A stretch of 64,000 bases of DNA from Rhizobium sp. Root482 (GTDB lineage Bacteria; Pseudomonadota; Alphaproteobacteria; Rhizobiales; Rhizobiaceae). The notes beneath the pieces were generated by a model. The model had not been told where the DNA came from, did not search any database, and saw nothing but the letters and a program-made list of their open reading frames with translations. The translations under genes and the position numbers were made by a program. Position 1 is the stretch's first letter, and every line of letters begins with the position of its first letter. The stretch is from contig NZ_LMFA01000001.1 in NCBI RefSeq assembly GCF_001426565.1, positions 395,287 through 459,286 of the forward strand. The letters are read 5' to 3'. This document shows positions 1-8,620 of the stretch, piece after piece.

Positions 1-1109
1 GTCGCGCCCAAAACACGTTGAAGCTGTCCGGCGATGCCGCCACATTTCTCGACGGCGAGGCCCTCCACTGCGCCATCGTCGAAGGCGGGGCGGACCGGCT
101 TGCGACGATTACCTATGAGCCGGTCGGGGTCGTCGGCGCGATCACACCGTTCAACTATCCGCTGAACCTTCTCTGCCACAAACTCGGCCCTGCGATCGCC
201 GCCGGCAATGCCGTCGTCGCCAAGCCCTCGCCGAAGGCGCCGCTGGCGGCGGCCCGCCTTTGCGAACTGGCGATCAAGGCCGGTTGGCCTGAAAACCTCT
301 TCCAGATCGTGCATGGCGAAGCCGAGGCGGCAATCGCGCTTGCGCGCTCGCCGATCAACCTGCTTTCCTTTACTGGCGGTCCGGCTGCGGGACTTGCGCT
401 CAAGAACGCCAGCGGCCTAGTGCGCTGCCTGATGGAGCTGGGCGGCAATGATCCGCTTTTCGTGATGCCTGATGCCGATCTGGACAAGGCGGTCGCAACC
501 ACGATCGGCCACCGTTTCGAGATTGCAGGCCAGAGCTGCGCCGCCGTCAAGAAACTCTATCTCCACAAGGATATCGAGGCGGTCTTCACGGAAAAACTCC
601 TTGCCGCCGTCGATGCGGTCGAGTTCGGCGATCCCGCCCGAGACGATACCGACATGGGAACCGTGATCGACCTTGCCGCCGCCAAGGCGGTTGCCGCGCG
701 GGTCGATGCGACGATTGCAGGCGGTGCGAAACTGCTTGCCGGCGGCACCCATGACGGAACCGTCTTCGCCCCGACAGTCATCTCCGGGATCGAACCCACC
801 TCGCCGGTAATCGCCGACGAGACGTTTGGCCCGATCATCGCGATCCGCAGCTTCACCGATGCGAAACAGGCCATCGACGAGGTCAATGCCGGAGAATTCG
901 GCCTGCAGGCCGGTGTGTTCACCAACGACCATGCGCTGATCAAGATGTTCTCGCGCGATCTCATCGTCGGTGGCGTCATGATCAACGAAGGGCCCGACTT
1001 CCGGGCCGAGCACGTGCCTTTCGGCGGTGTCAAGCGCAGCGGCCTGGGCCGTGAAGGCGTACGGATCGCCCTGCGCGAAATGTCCGAAACGAAAGTGGTG
1101 ATCGACTGA
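1..1109 (+). CDS. Aldehyde dehydrogenase family protein (5' end outside window)
   Basis: NAD(P)-dependent aldehyde dehydrogenase oxidising an aldehyde to the acid. The reading frame is open to the left edge, so the true start lies outside; about 369 residues are present against a usual 470-490, so the missing part is the start of the cofactor domain. Seen directly: the ITPFNYP and KPSPKAPL cofactor-site motifs, the ELGGN motif with the general-base Glu (codon at 435), the catalytic Cys in GQSC (codon at 537) and the C-terminal PFGGVKRSGLGREG motif. It resembles the lactaldehyde/phosphonoacetaldehyde/glyceraldehyde-phosphate branch. It is followed after 8 bases by the DapB homologue, so it probably belongs to the same operon and may oxidise a semialdehyde released by the DapA homologue. 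Substrate is inference. Confidence 0.9.
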   Translation, partial: RAQNTLKLSGDAATFLDGEALHCAIVEGGADRLATITYEPVGVVGAITPFNYPLNLLCHKLGPAIAAGNAVVAKPSPKAPLAAARLCELAIKAGWPENLFQIVHGEAEAAIALARSPINLLSFTGGPAAGLALKNASGLVRCLMELGGNDPLFVMPDADLDKAVATTIGHRFEIAGQSCAAVKKLYLHKDIEAVFTEKLLAAVDAVEFGDPARDDTDMGTVIDLAAAKAVAARVDATIAGGAKLLAGGTHDGTVFAPTVISGIEPTSPVIADETFGPIIAIRSFTDAKQAIDEVNAGEFGLQAGVFTNDHALIKMFSRDLIVGGVMINEGPDFRAEHVPFGGVKRSGLGREGVRIALREMSETKVVID

Positions 1110-1117
1110 GGAGAGAG

Positions 1118-1864
1118 ATGATGCGCATCGGCATTCTTGGAGCGTCCGGTCGGGTCGGCACGCAGCTCATTGCGGTCATCCTCGCCAATCCCGGCCTTGA
1201 ACTTGCGGCGGCGCTCGTCTCACCCTCGTCCAGACTGGTGGGGACGCCGGTGGCCGGGAGCGGCGTGGAATACCGCGCCGCCGATGCAGCCATGAACAGC
1301 CGTTGCGATGTGATGATCGATTTTTCGACCCCGGCTGCAAGCCTCCACCTGCAGCAGCAGACCGCCATGAAATCAATCCCGATGGTGATCGGGACAACCG
1401 GGTTCACCACGGACGAGGAACAGCAACTGGCAAGCTTTTGCGCCTATCGACCCATGCTCATCAGTGCCAATTTCGCCCGTGGCTTCGAGGCGTTCAAGCA
1501 ATCCGCCCTGTCCTTCGCCCGGCAGATGCCGGGCGGCGAAGCCAGGGTGGTGGAGACCTATCATGCCCGCAAAAAGGCGGATCCATCCGGAACGTCCCGG
1601 CTGCTTGCTCGATTGATTGCCGAAGAACGCGGCCGTGCGATGGGATTTGCCGCGCCGGATGTCGCGATCGACGTCCATCGCGAGGGAACCGTCGCCGGCA
1701 ATAACGAGGTGCATTTCGACCTGGGATCGGCGGAAGCCGTGTTCACCTACCGGGTGCATACGACCGCGGCCTATGCGGAAGGGGCAATTGCCGCCGCGCA
1801 ATGGCTTGTTTCCAAAAAGCGGCCAGCCGGCCGCTACTCGCTTGAAGACAGCCTGAACGGCTGA
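1118..1864 (+). CDS. Divergent DapB-like dihydrodipicolinate reductase homologue
   Basis: Belongs to the 4-hydroxy-tetrahydrodipicolinate reductase family (NAD(P)H reduction of a cyclic imine dicarboxylate). Visible: nucleotide-binding GASGRVG at residues 8-14, IDFSTP near 68-72, IGTTGF near 91-96 and PSGT at 156-159. Aligned by eye to E. coli DapB (EAHHRHK), the corresponding stretch is ETYHARK at 146-152. The proposed catalytic His159 is therefore Tyr148, while Lys163 is kept as Lys152. The second substrate loop is also changed (REGTVAGNNEV). A GAGGAGAGAG ribosome-binding site precedes ATG 1118; ATG 1121 is an alternative. Length 248 is close to normal. Position between an aldehyde dehydrogenase and dapA, next to an importer, suggests a catabolic paralogue rather than the lysine-biosynthesis enzyme. 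Confidence 0.85.
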   Translation: MMRIGILGASGRVGTQLIAVILANPGLELAAALVSPSSRLVGTPVAGSGVEYRAADAAMNSRCDVMIDFSTPAASLHLQQQTAMKSIPMVIGTTGFTTDEEQQLASFCAYRPMLISANFARGFEAFKQSALSFARQMPGGEARVVETYHARKKADPSGTSRLLARLIAEERGRAMGFAAPDVAIDVHREGTVAGNNEVHFDLGSAEAVFTYRVHTTAAYAEGAIAAAQWLVSKKRPAGRYSLEDSLNG

Positions 1865-1882
1865 ACACAAAGGACCGAACGA

Positions 1883-2800
1883 ATGACCGATCTGACCGAA
1901 CGCTTCCGCGGCATTTTTACCGCGTTGATTACGCCATTCAAGGATGGCGCCATCGATTACGCCGCCTATGACGCCCTGGTCGAACGCCAGATCGAAGCCG
2001 GTGTCGCCGGCCTCGTTCCGGTCGGCACCACCGGCGAGGCAGCAACCCTTTCCGACGACGAGGCCGAAGCCCTGATCGCCCGCACCGTCAGACTAGCGGC
2101 CGGCCGTGTCCTGGTCATGGCCGGTGCCGGCGCCAACGACACGAAGAAAACCGTCGAAAAGGTCCAGCGCGCCGAAGCGGCCGGCGCCGATGCCCTCCTG
2201 ATTGTCACGCCCTACTACAACAAGCCGACCCAGGCGGGCCTCGCCGCCCATTACAAGGCAGCCGCGTCGGCGACCAGGCTTCCGGTCATGCTCTATTCGG
2301 TGCCGGGCCGCTGCGGCGTCGAGATTGAACCTGAAACCTGCGCGACGCTCATGAAAGCCTGCCCGAACATCGTCGCCATCAAGGAGGCCGGCGGCGCACC
2401 GGAGCGCATCACCCGCCTCCGCGCGGCGGCCGGGGACGCCCTGATCATCCATTCGGGCGATGACGGCCTCGCCCTGCCCTTCCTGTCGCTCGGCGCCATC
2501 GGCGTGACGAGTGTCGTCGCCAACGTGGCACCAAGGGAAATGGTCGGCCTGGTCAACGCCTTCCGTAAGGGCGATACGGCCACCGCGCTGAAACTGCACG
2601 AACTGATCGCCGAACTGACCGACGGCATGTTCATCGAGTCCAATCCCGGGCCGGTCAAGGCGGCTCTGGCGCTCTCCAATCTCGCCGGCCCGGAAATGCG
2701 GCTTCCGATGGTTCCGGTATCGGACGCCAACCGCGACAGGCTGGCCGGCATCCTCGGCCGCTTCAATTCCGCTGCCTCCGCCTTCCAAGAAATCCGCTAA
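1883..2800 (+). CDS. dapA: DapA family (4-hydroxy-tetrahydrodipicolinate synthase / pyruvate aldolase)
   Basis: A (beta/alpha)8 class I aldolase of the DapA/NanA family, forming a Schiff base between pyruvate and lysine. All signature residues of a true synthase are visible: GTTGE (Thr49, Thr50), YYNKP at 111-115, Tyr138 in LYSVPGR and the Schiff-base Lys167 in AIKEAGG, followed by SGDD. The length of 305 is slightly above the typical 290-300. It starts 18 bases after the dapB-like stop and appears co-transcribed. In lysine biosynthesis dapA and dapB act in sequence. Here the neighbours (aldehyde dehydrogenase, amino acid importer, saccharopine-dehydrogenase-like protein) suggest a catabolic paralogue, possibly working in the retro-aldol direction. 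The family call is firm; the direction is inference. Confidence 0.88.
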   Translation: MTDLTERFRGIFTALITPFKDGAIDYAAYDALVERQIEAGVAGLVPVGTTGEAATLSDDEAEALIARTVRLAAGRVLVMAGAGANDTKKTVEKVQRAEAAGADALLIVTPYYNKPTQAGLAAHYKAAASATRLPVMLYSVPGRCGVEIEPETCATLMKACPNIVAIKEAGGAPERITRLRAAAGDALIIHSGDDGLALPFLSLGAIGVTSVVANVAPREMVGLVNAFRKGDTATALKLHELIAELTDGMFIESNPGPVKAALALSNLAGPEMRLPMVPVSDANRDRLAGILGRFNSAASAFQEIR

Positions 2801-2875
2801 GGCGAGCGGCTAGCTTTGCATTGTTCGAGAGTTCGGACCATAGGACTATTCCAGCGTCGGCTCCCTTGATGGGGT

Positions 2876-2899
2876 TCGGCCCCAAAAAAGGGGAACATT
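2876..2899 (+). other. Small hairpin upstream of the importer genes
   Basis: Between dapA and the permease gene (178 bases) a CCCC-A6-GGGG stem flanked by GTT/AAC is followed by ATTTTAATGG. It could act as a weak terminator or processing site separating dapA from the transporter genes. The stem is short, so this is only a candidate. Nothing else is seen in the gap. Confidence 0.25.
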
Positions 2900-2978
2900 T
2901 TAATGGCAAAAAAATGCCGCAGCCGCTGTTTTGCTTACAGAAAGAGCCCGATGCATTCGGTTCTGGCGGAGGAGAAGA

Positions 2979-3644
2979 ATGACCTATAACTGGGATTTTC
3001 AGTCAGTCTGGCAATATTATGATCTCTTCCTGTGGGGCTTGTGGATCAGCGTCGTCTATACGTTCGGCTCCGTCTTCTTCGGCATCATCATAGGCTTCGT
3101 CACCTGCGCCGCGCGCCTTTCCCAGTGGAGGGTGCTGAACGGGATCGCACGGATCTACCAGGAGATTTTCCGCTGCACGCCGCTCCTGGTGCAGCTGCTG
3201 TGGTTCTACTATGCGTTCCCGCTTCTGGTCGGCGGCTCGATCGACAATCGTGTCGCGGCCCTGTTGACGCTGTCGCTCTATGTCGGCGCCTTCTACGCGG
3301 AAATCTTCCGCGGCGGCATCGTCTCCATCGACAAGGGCCAACGCGAGGCGGCTGCCGCGATCGGGATGAGCCCCCAGCAGGCGATGACCCGCATCATCCT
3401 GCCGCAAGCCCTCAAGCGGATGTTGCCGTCCTTCATCAACCAGTCGGTCATCCAGTTCAAGAACACCTCGCTGGTCTCGGTCATCTCCGTGGCCGACCTC
3501 GCCTACATGGCCGCCGTCGTGAATGGCCAAACCTATCGCCCACTGGAATCCTATACCGTCATGGCCGGTCTCTACATCCTCATGCTGCTGCCTATCACCC
3601 AGGCCGCGGACTGGATCGAGCGACGCCTGCGGGTCAGCGATTAA
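2979..3644 (+). CDS. Polar amino acid ABC transporter permease (HisM/GlnP type)
   Basis: Inner-membrane permease of a polar amino acid (PAAT) importer, 221 residues. The ATG at 2979 is preferred because GGAGGAG lies just upstream at 2968-2974; a longer in-frame extension to 2931 has no such site. Visible are a first membrane segment (LWISVVYTFGSVFFGIIIGF), the FRCTPLLVQL motif, and the cytoplasmic EAA loop REAAAAIGMSPQQAMTRIILPQA that contacts the ATPase. A second permease and a binding protein are not in the window; they may lie upstream of base 1 or elsewhere, or the permease may be a homodimer. The ATPase gene follows after 12 bases. Confidence 0.93.
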   Translation: MTYNWDFQSVWQYYDLFLWGLWISVVYTFGSVFFGIIIGFVTCAARLSQWRVLNGIARIYQEIFRCTPLLVQLLWFYYAFPLLVGGSIDNRVAALLTLSLYVGAFYAEIFRGGIVSIDKGQREAAAAIGMSPQQAMTRIILPQALKRMLPSFINQSVIQFKNTSLVSVISVADLAYMAAVVNGQTYRPLESYTVMAGLYILMLLPITQAADWIERRLRVSD

Positions 3645-3656
3645 AGGAAGAGAGCC

Positions 3657-4436
3657 ATGATCACCACAGCAACGCCCGCAACCGAGGCGCCGATTCTGGA
3701 GGCGCGCGGACTGAGAAAAAGCTACGGCGTTCTCGATGTCCTCAAGGGGCTTGACCTGTCGCTTGCTCCAGGCGAGATCGTCGCACTGATCGGCCCCTCC
3801 GGTTCGGGCAAATCGACCTTCATCCGCTGTCTCAATCGCATGGAAGAGCCGACCGGCGGCGTCGTCAAGTTCCGCGAGCGCCAGGTCGCCGATACATTTC
3901 GCGACCAGGGCGAGAGGATCGGCATCGGCACGCTTCGCCGCCATGTCGGCATGGTCTTTCAGCACTTCAATCTCTTCCCGCACAAGACGGTGCTGCAGAA
4001 CGTGACGGAAGGTCCCATGATCGTCTGCAAGCGCTCCCGCAAGGAGGCCGAAGAACTGGCATTGGATCTTCTTGGCCAGGTGGGGCTCGCCGAAAAGCAA
4101 GCCGCCTATCCGAACCATCTTTCCGGCGGACAAAAGCAGCGGGTCGCGATTGCCCGCGCCCTTGCCATGGAACCGGATGTCCTGCTGCTCGACGAGGTGA
4201 CCAGCGCGCTTGACCCGGAATTGGTCGGCGAAGTCCTGGAAGTCATCCGCAAACTCGCGGACAAAGGCATGACAATGGCCATCGTAACACACGAAATGGC
4301 CTTTGCGGCAGAAGTATCCTCCCGCGTTCTCTTTCTCGACGGCGGTGTGATCGCCGAGACCGGCACACCCAACGATGTCATCCTCAACCCGCAAAATCCG
4401 CGGCTGCAGGGGTTCGTCGCCCGGTTCAAAGGCTGA
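3657..4436 (+). CDS. Polar amino acid ABC transporter ATP-binding protein (GlnQ/HisP type)
   Basis: Cytoplasmic ATPase that powers the adjacent permease, 259 residues. Walker A is GPSGSGKST, the Q-loop is [12 protein letters not shown], the ABC signature is [15 protein letters not shown], Walker B is [13 protein letters not shown] and the switch histidine is in [14 protein letters not shown] and the D-loop TSALDPE are typical of amino acid transporters of the GlnQ group. A stretch around residues 64-85 ([11 protein letters not shown]...) resembles the small HisP-type insertion. The next gene starts four bases after the stop codon, which points to translational coupling with the dehydrogenase. 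Confidence 0.95.
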   Translation: MITTATPATEAPILEARGLRKSYGVLDVLKGLDLSLAPGEIVALIGPSGSGKSTFIRCLNRMEEPTGGVVKFRERQVADTFRDQGERIGIGTLRRHVGMVFQHFNLFPHKTVLQNVTEGPMIVCKRSRKEAEELALDLLGQVGLAEKQAAYPNHLSGGQKQRVAIARALAMEPDVLLLDEVTSALDPELVGEVLEVIRKLADKGMTMAIVTHEMAFAAEVSSRVLFLDGGVIAETGTPNDVILNPQNPRLQGFVARFKG

Positions 4437-4440
4437 GTGC

Positions 4441-5529
4441 ATGACGAAATTCAAGGTCACGATATTCGGAGCGGGCAACCTGGGCTCCGCCTTGGCCGTC
4501 GCGCTCAACAAGACCGGCGTGTTCGCGGTACAGATGATCGACCCGTCCGAGGACGCCCTGGAACGGTTTCGGCGGCTCGACCTCGATATCGCCATCCGGG
4601 CCTTCCCGGCCGGGGGTGACCTCCACCTGCTCCTTGAGGGCCAGGATCTTGCCGTTGCCGCGGTGCCCGATGGTTCGGTTGCCCAGATCGCCGCCGCGGC
4701 CGCCCGTGCCGGGACGCACTACCTTGACTTCGTGTGCACGGATCCGCAGACCCGAACAATACTGGAGCCTCTATCCGGGCGTCGCGCCGTCCTGCTGGGC
4801 TGCGGAGTCTCGCCAGGATTTATCGGCAATGTCGGTTGCGGTCTGCTGCAAGGCTGCTCCGACGTCGCCGACCTGACGCTGCGGGTCGGCGCCCTACCCC
4901 GCTTTGCGACCAATCGGCTGGGCTACGGGCAGATCTGGAACATCGACGGGCTTATCGACGAATATACACGGCCCGGCGTGGCGATCCGGGACGGCAGGAT
5001 CACGCCGATTTCGCCTCTCGAGGAATACGGGCAGATCGCCATCGACGGCGTCACCTACGAGGAGTTCACCACCTCGGGCGGCGTCGAGGATCTGGAAATC
5101 TTCTCCGGTCCCGCGCTGCGCAACGTCACGTTCAAGACGCTGCGTTATCCCGGACACCTGGATTACATGCGCTTTCTTCTCGACGATCTTGGCCTGCGGC
5201 AGCGGCGCGACATGCTGAAATCGCTGCTTTATAACGGCCTGCCGCTGGTGGAAGACGATGTGCTGATGCTGGTCGCGACCGCGCGCGGATATATCGGGCG
5301 GCAGCCGACGGGACGGACGGTCGTCTATCGCTTCTCCCCCGGCATCGCTCCGGCACCGTTCAACGCGCTGACCTCGGTCGCCTCCGGTTATGCGGCCAGC
5401 CTTATCGCAATGCTGCACGAGGGAGAAATCGCCCCCCGGGGAATTATCGCGCATCACCTGATCGACACGGAACTTCTGTTGTCACGGGATTTTCTCAGAC
5501 CCCTGTTTCTACGTTCCGCACCCGTCTGA
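4441..5529 (+). CDS. Saccharopine dehydrogenase-like NAD(P)-binding protein (LYS9 fold)
   Basis: The N-terminal Rossmann fold carries GAGNLGSALA at residues 11-20, and the C-terminal catalytic domain follows the saccharopine dehydrogenase (Sacchrp_dh_C) layout, with GCGVSPGFIGNVG in the middle and TLRYPGH near residue 240. Length is 362. Family members oxidise or form secondary amines linking amino acids (saccharopine, carboxynorspermidine). ATG 4441 sits four bases after the ATPase stop, so it is part of the transporter operon. A role in splitting an imported opine-like secondary amine into an amino acid and a semialdehyde, the latter taken on by the aldehyde dehydrogenase, would suit the context but is not proven. 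The gene ends the + strand cluster. Confidence 0.75.
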   Translation: MTKFKVTIFGAGNLGSALAVALNKTGVFAVQMIDPSEDALERFRRLDLDIAIRAFPAGGDLHLLLEGQDLAVAAVPDGSVAQIAAAAARAGTHYLDFVCTDPQTRTILEPLSGRRAVLLGCGVSPGFIGNVGCGLLQGCSDVADLTLRVGALPRFATNRLGYGQIWNIDGLIDEYTRPGVAIRDGRITPISPLEEYGQIAIDGVTYEEFTTSGGVEDLEIFSGPALRNVTFKTLRYPGHLDYMRFLLDDLGLRQRRDMLKSLLYNGLPLVEDDVLMLVATARGYIGRQPTGRTVVYRFSPGIAPAPFNALTSVASGYAASLIAMLHEGEIAPRGIIAHHLIDTELLLSRDFLRPLFLRSAPV

Positions 5530-5605
5530 GATGTCCCGCCGGCCGGCAACTGCAATAAGCGCCCGTTGTCGTCGATCCGGCTGATGTCCATGCCGGAAGG
5601 GCGGC

Positions 5606-5914
5606 TTAAGCAGCAGCCATTCCGGTGATCTGCAGATAGGCGAGCAGGCAGAGCCCCGCTGGCACAACGGCAGAGGTCGACAACGGCGCCGGCACGGTCC
5701 GGGCAAAAGCCGCGCCGAGGAATATGAGCGGCGCGCCGAACAGAAGCCCGTGATTGGCGAAGGCCAGGCCGGCGGCAGAGAGACTGATCGCACTGGCGAT
5801 AATGGTAAGCGGCGCGGTTGCAAGCGCGCTGGCCGTTCCGGTGCGAAAAATCACCGCGAAGCGTGGCCAGCTGAGCATGAGGGCGAGAAAAAGCAGGACC
5901 GCGGCAACCGGCAT
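5606..5914 (-). CDS. Small hydrophobic membrane protein at the end of the nitrate operon
   Basis: A 102-residue protein that is almost entirely hydrophobic, with three or four predicted membrane segments (MPVAAVLLFLALMLSW at the start, then two or three further stretches). A GGGAG site lies 8 bases upstream of the ATG. It begins 48 bases after the nitrate reductase stop on the same strand, so it is likely the last gene of the nas operon. I do not recognise the family; no function is assigned. Being small, hydrophobic and co-oriented makes it a reasonable candidate for an accessory factor. A fortuitous ORF is less likely given the ribosome-binding site. Confidence 0.55.
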   Translation of the reverse strand: MPVAAVLLFLALMLSWPRFAVIFRTGTASALATAPLTIIASAISLSAAGLAFANHGLLFGAPLIFLGAAFARTVPAPLSTSAVVPAGLCLLAYLQITGMAAA

Positions 5915-5962
5915 CAGCGCGCTCCCGCTGTGTGAAAAATGGCCCCCACACGGGCCGGCGCC

Positions 5963-8620
5963 TCATTCCGCGGCATCTGCAAGACATCCATCGACGATCC
6001 CCCTGATTTCGGCACGGCACGAGCCGCAATTGGTTCCGGCATTGAGCGCCTTGCCGATGGCCTCGACGCTGTGGCAGCCGCCGCCGACTGCGGCGACGAT
6101 CTGGTTGACGCCGACGCCGAAGCAGGCACAGACGGTGGCGCCGGGATCCGGCTTGCCCGCACCCGGCCGGCCGGCAACGAGCGCAAAGCGCCGGCGAAGA
6201 TCCGCATGGTCGGTGCCAAGCTGCGCGATCGCCCAGTTGCGGGCGACGGCGACGGGCTCGCGCGCCAGGAAGAAGGCTGCGAGAAGCCGGCTGCCATCAA
6301 AGAAGGCAAGCCGGATATCGCCGGTCTGCGCATCGGCATAGCCGAGCGGCTCGACACGATCGGGGATGGCGAAGATACGACGGCACCAGTCCGCCCAATC
6401 TCCGACCGGCGCGGCAAAAGCCAATTCAAGCCGCCAGCCGCCCTCGGCCTTGGCCAGCGCCCAATAGGCGGCATCCGGATTTACCGGCTTGGCCAGCGAA
6501 ACCGCAAAACCGTACTGCTCCACCTTGAACTTACGGGCAGAGACGGCGACGTTCTTCGATGCGGGCTGGCCGGAAAACCGGTCGGTGATGGCCGGTACGA
6601 CGGCATTGATGCGGGCCCTGGCCGCGATCTGGTCGTTCCAGTGCATGGGCGCAAAAATGCCGCCCCGCGCCTGGCGCCCGATGACGAGCGCGCGCACGAC
6701 GGCCTTGCCCTGCGCGCTTTCGATCTCGACGAGATCGGCAGCGCCGATGCCCATCTCCAACGCGTCGCGCGGGTTAATTTCCGCAAAAGGCTCGGCGATA
6801 TGAGAAGAGAGACGCGCGCTTTTGCCGGTCCTGGTCATGGTGTGCCACTGGTCGCGGATCCGGCCGGTGTTCAGCGTAAAGGGATAATCTACATTGGTGC
6901 GCCCGGTTTCCGCCGGCTCGACGGCGACGAAACGGGCCTTGCCATCGGCGTGGTAGAAGCCACCGTCGGCAAAGAAGCGGCGCTCCATGCTCGCCTGCCC
7001 CGCCGGCTGCGGCCATTGGAAGGGTGCGAGCCGGTCATATGCCTCCCTTGTAATCTCACTATAGTCGCCGATGTCGAAGTCCCGGCTGCCGGCATTCTCG
7101 AAAGCGGACAGGGCCGCGTGTTCGGAAAAGATGTCGGCGGACCCGTCATAGGAAAAAGCGTCGGCAAATCCCATACGGCGGCCAAGCTCGGCGAGCTGCC
7201 ACCAATCGGCCCGCGCCTCGCCTGGCGCATCGAGAAACATCCGCTGGCGGGAAATACGGCGTTCGGAATTGGTAACCGTCCCATCCTTTTCGCCCCAGCC
7301 GAGCGATGGCAGCAGCACATCGGCGTGACGGGTCGTATCGGTCTCCTTCTGCATGTCGGAAACGACGATGAAGGGACAGGCCTTGATCGCCGCCTCGACG
7401 GCATCCGCATCCGGCATCGACACCACGGGGTTCGTCGCCATGATCCAGACCGCCTTGACGCGGCCGTCGGCGACCGCCTGGAAAAGATCGACGGCCTTGA
7501 GGCCCGGTTTCCGCGCAATGGCCGGCGAGCGCCAGAACCGCTGCACCCGGTCGCGATCTGCCGCGTTCTCGATTGCCATATGGGCGGCCAGCATATTGGC
7601 AAGTCCACCCACTTCGCGTCCGCCCATGGCATTCGGCTGCCCGGTCAGCGAAAACGGCCCCATGCCCGGCCGGCCGATCCGGCCTGTGGCGAGGTGGCAG
7701 TTGATAATCGCATTGACCTTGTCGGTGCCGCAAGACGACTGGTTGACGCCCTGGCTGTAGCAGGTCACCACTTTTTCGGTCGTCGTGAAGAGGCGATAGA
7801 ATTCCCGCAACTGCGTCGCGGGCAATCCGGTCTGCGCCAAGACGTCTGCAAAGGAAACGTCGGAGCTCGCCGCAAAGGCATCGGCAAACCCGGTCGTATG
7901 GGCGGCGACATAGTTCTGATCGATTGCGTTTTGCGACGCCAGATGCGCGAACAGGCCGACGAAGAGCGCGACATCCGCATCCGGGAGGATCGCCAGGTGC
8001 AGGTCGGCAATATCGACCGTCGCGGTGCGACGCGGATCGATCACCACGACCTTCATGCCCGGCCGCGCCGCCTTGGCGGCGGCGATGCGCTGGTAGAGCA
8101 CCGGATGGCACCAGGCGAGATTCGAGCCGGTGAGGATGACAAGGTCCGCCAGTTCCAGGTCCCCGTAGGTTCCCGGCACCGTATCCGACCCGAAGGCGCG
8201 GCGATGGCCGGCAACGGACGAGGACATGCAAAGCCGCGAATTGGTGTCGATATTGGCCGAGCCGATAAACCCTTTCATCAGCTTGTTGGCGACGTAATAG
8301 TCCTCGGTCAGCAACTGGCCGGAGACGTAGAAGGCGACGGAATCCGGGCCATGCTCGGCGATCGTATCGGCAAACCTTTCGGCGACGAGGTCAAGTGCCT
8401 CGTCCCAGGAGGCCCGCCGGCCACCGATCTCGGGATGAAGAATGCGGCCATCGAGGTCGATCGTTTCGGCGAGTGCCGACCCCTTCGAGCAGAGCCGGCC
8501 ATGGTTCGAGGGATGTTCCGGATCACCCTTGATGGAAACGGCGCCCTCCTCGGTGACCGTCGCGATGACCCCGCAGCCGACGCCGCAATAGGGGCAGGTC
8601 GTCCTGACCTCCTTCTCCAT
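5963..8620 (-). CDS. nasA: Assimilatory nitrate reductase catalytic subunit (molybdopterin/4Fe-4S)
   Basis: Cytoplasmic molybdoenzyme reducing nitrate to nitrite, 885 residues. The N-terminal [4Fe-4S] site is CPYCGVGC at residues 9-16 with the fourth Cys in GRLCSKGS. Molybdopterin-binding segments include SRLCMSSSVAGHRRAFG and the C-terminal NTGRIRDQWHTMTRTGK stretch. The last about 60 residues form a BFD-type [2Fe-2S] domain (CACFGVGVNQI ... CGSC), as in NasC/NasA enzymes of this type. No flavoprotein donor subunit is encoded nearby, so the electron donor is unknown. The start codon follows directly after the nirD stop (TAG at 8621-8623). Upstream neighbours are the nitrite reductase and nitrate transporter genes. 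Some authors use nasA for the transporter and narB or nasC for this subunit. Confidence 0.96.
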   Translation of the reverse strand: MEKEVRTTCPYCGVGCGVIATVTEEGAVSIKGDPEHPSNHGRLCSKGSALAETIDLDGRILHPEIGGRRASWDEALDLVAERFADTIAEHGPDSVAFYVSGQLLTEDYYVANKLMKGFIGSANIDTNSRLCMSSSVAGHRRAFGSDTVPGTYGDLELADLVILTGSNLAWCHPVLYQRIAAAKAARPGMKVVVIDPRRTATVDIADLHLAILPDADVALFVGLFAHLASQNAIDQNYVAAHTTGFADAFAASSDVSFADVLAQTGLPATQLREFYRLFTTTEKVVTCYSQGVNQSSCGTDKVNAIINCHLATGRIGRPGMGPFSLTGQPNAMGGREVGGLANMLAAHMAIENAADRDRVQRFWRSPAIARKPGLKAVDLFQAVADGRVKAVWIMATNPVVSMPDADAVEAAIKACPFIVVSDMQKETDTTRHADVLLPSLGWGEKDGTVTNSERRISRQRMFLDAPGEARADWWQLAELGRRMGFADAFSYDGSADIFSEHAALSAFENAGSRDFDIGDYSEITREAYDRLAPFQWPQPAGQASMERRFFADGGFYHADGKARFVAVEPAETGRTNVDYPFTLNTGRIRDQWHTMTRTGKSARLSSHIAEPFAEINPRDALEMGIGAADLVEIESAQGKAVVRALVIGRQARGGIFAPMHWNDQIAARARINAVVPAITDRFSGQPASKNVAVSARKFKVEQYGFAVSLAKPVNPDAAYWALAKAEGGWRLELAFAAPVGDWADWCRRIFAIPDRVEPLGYADAQTGDIRLAFFDGSRLLAAFFLAREPVAVARNWAIAQLGTDHADLRRRFALVAGRPGAGKPDPGATVCACFGVGVNQIVAAVGGGCHSVEAIGKALNAGTNCGSCRAEIRGIVDGCLADAAE

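Noticed and set aside
3003-4595. 530-codon minus-strand ORF opposite the amino acid importer
   Set aside because: Antisense of permease and ATPase; His/Asp-rich composition typical for shadows.
1-5529. Lysine biosynthesis operon
   Set aside because: The importer, aldehyde dehydrogenase and LYS9-type enzyme and the altered DapB active site argue for catabolism, though it cannot be excluded.
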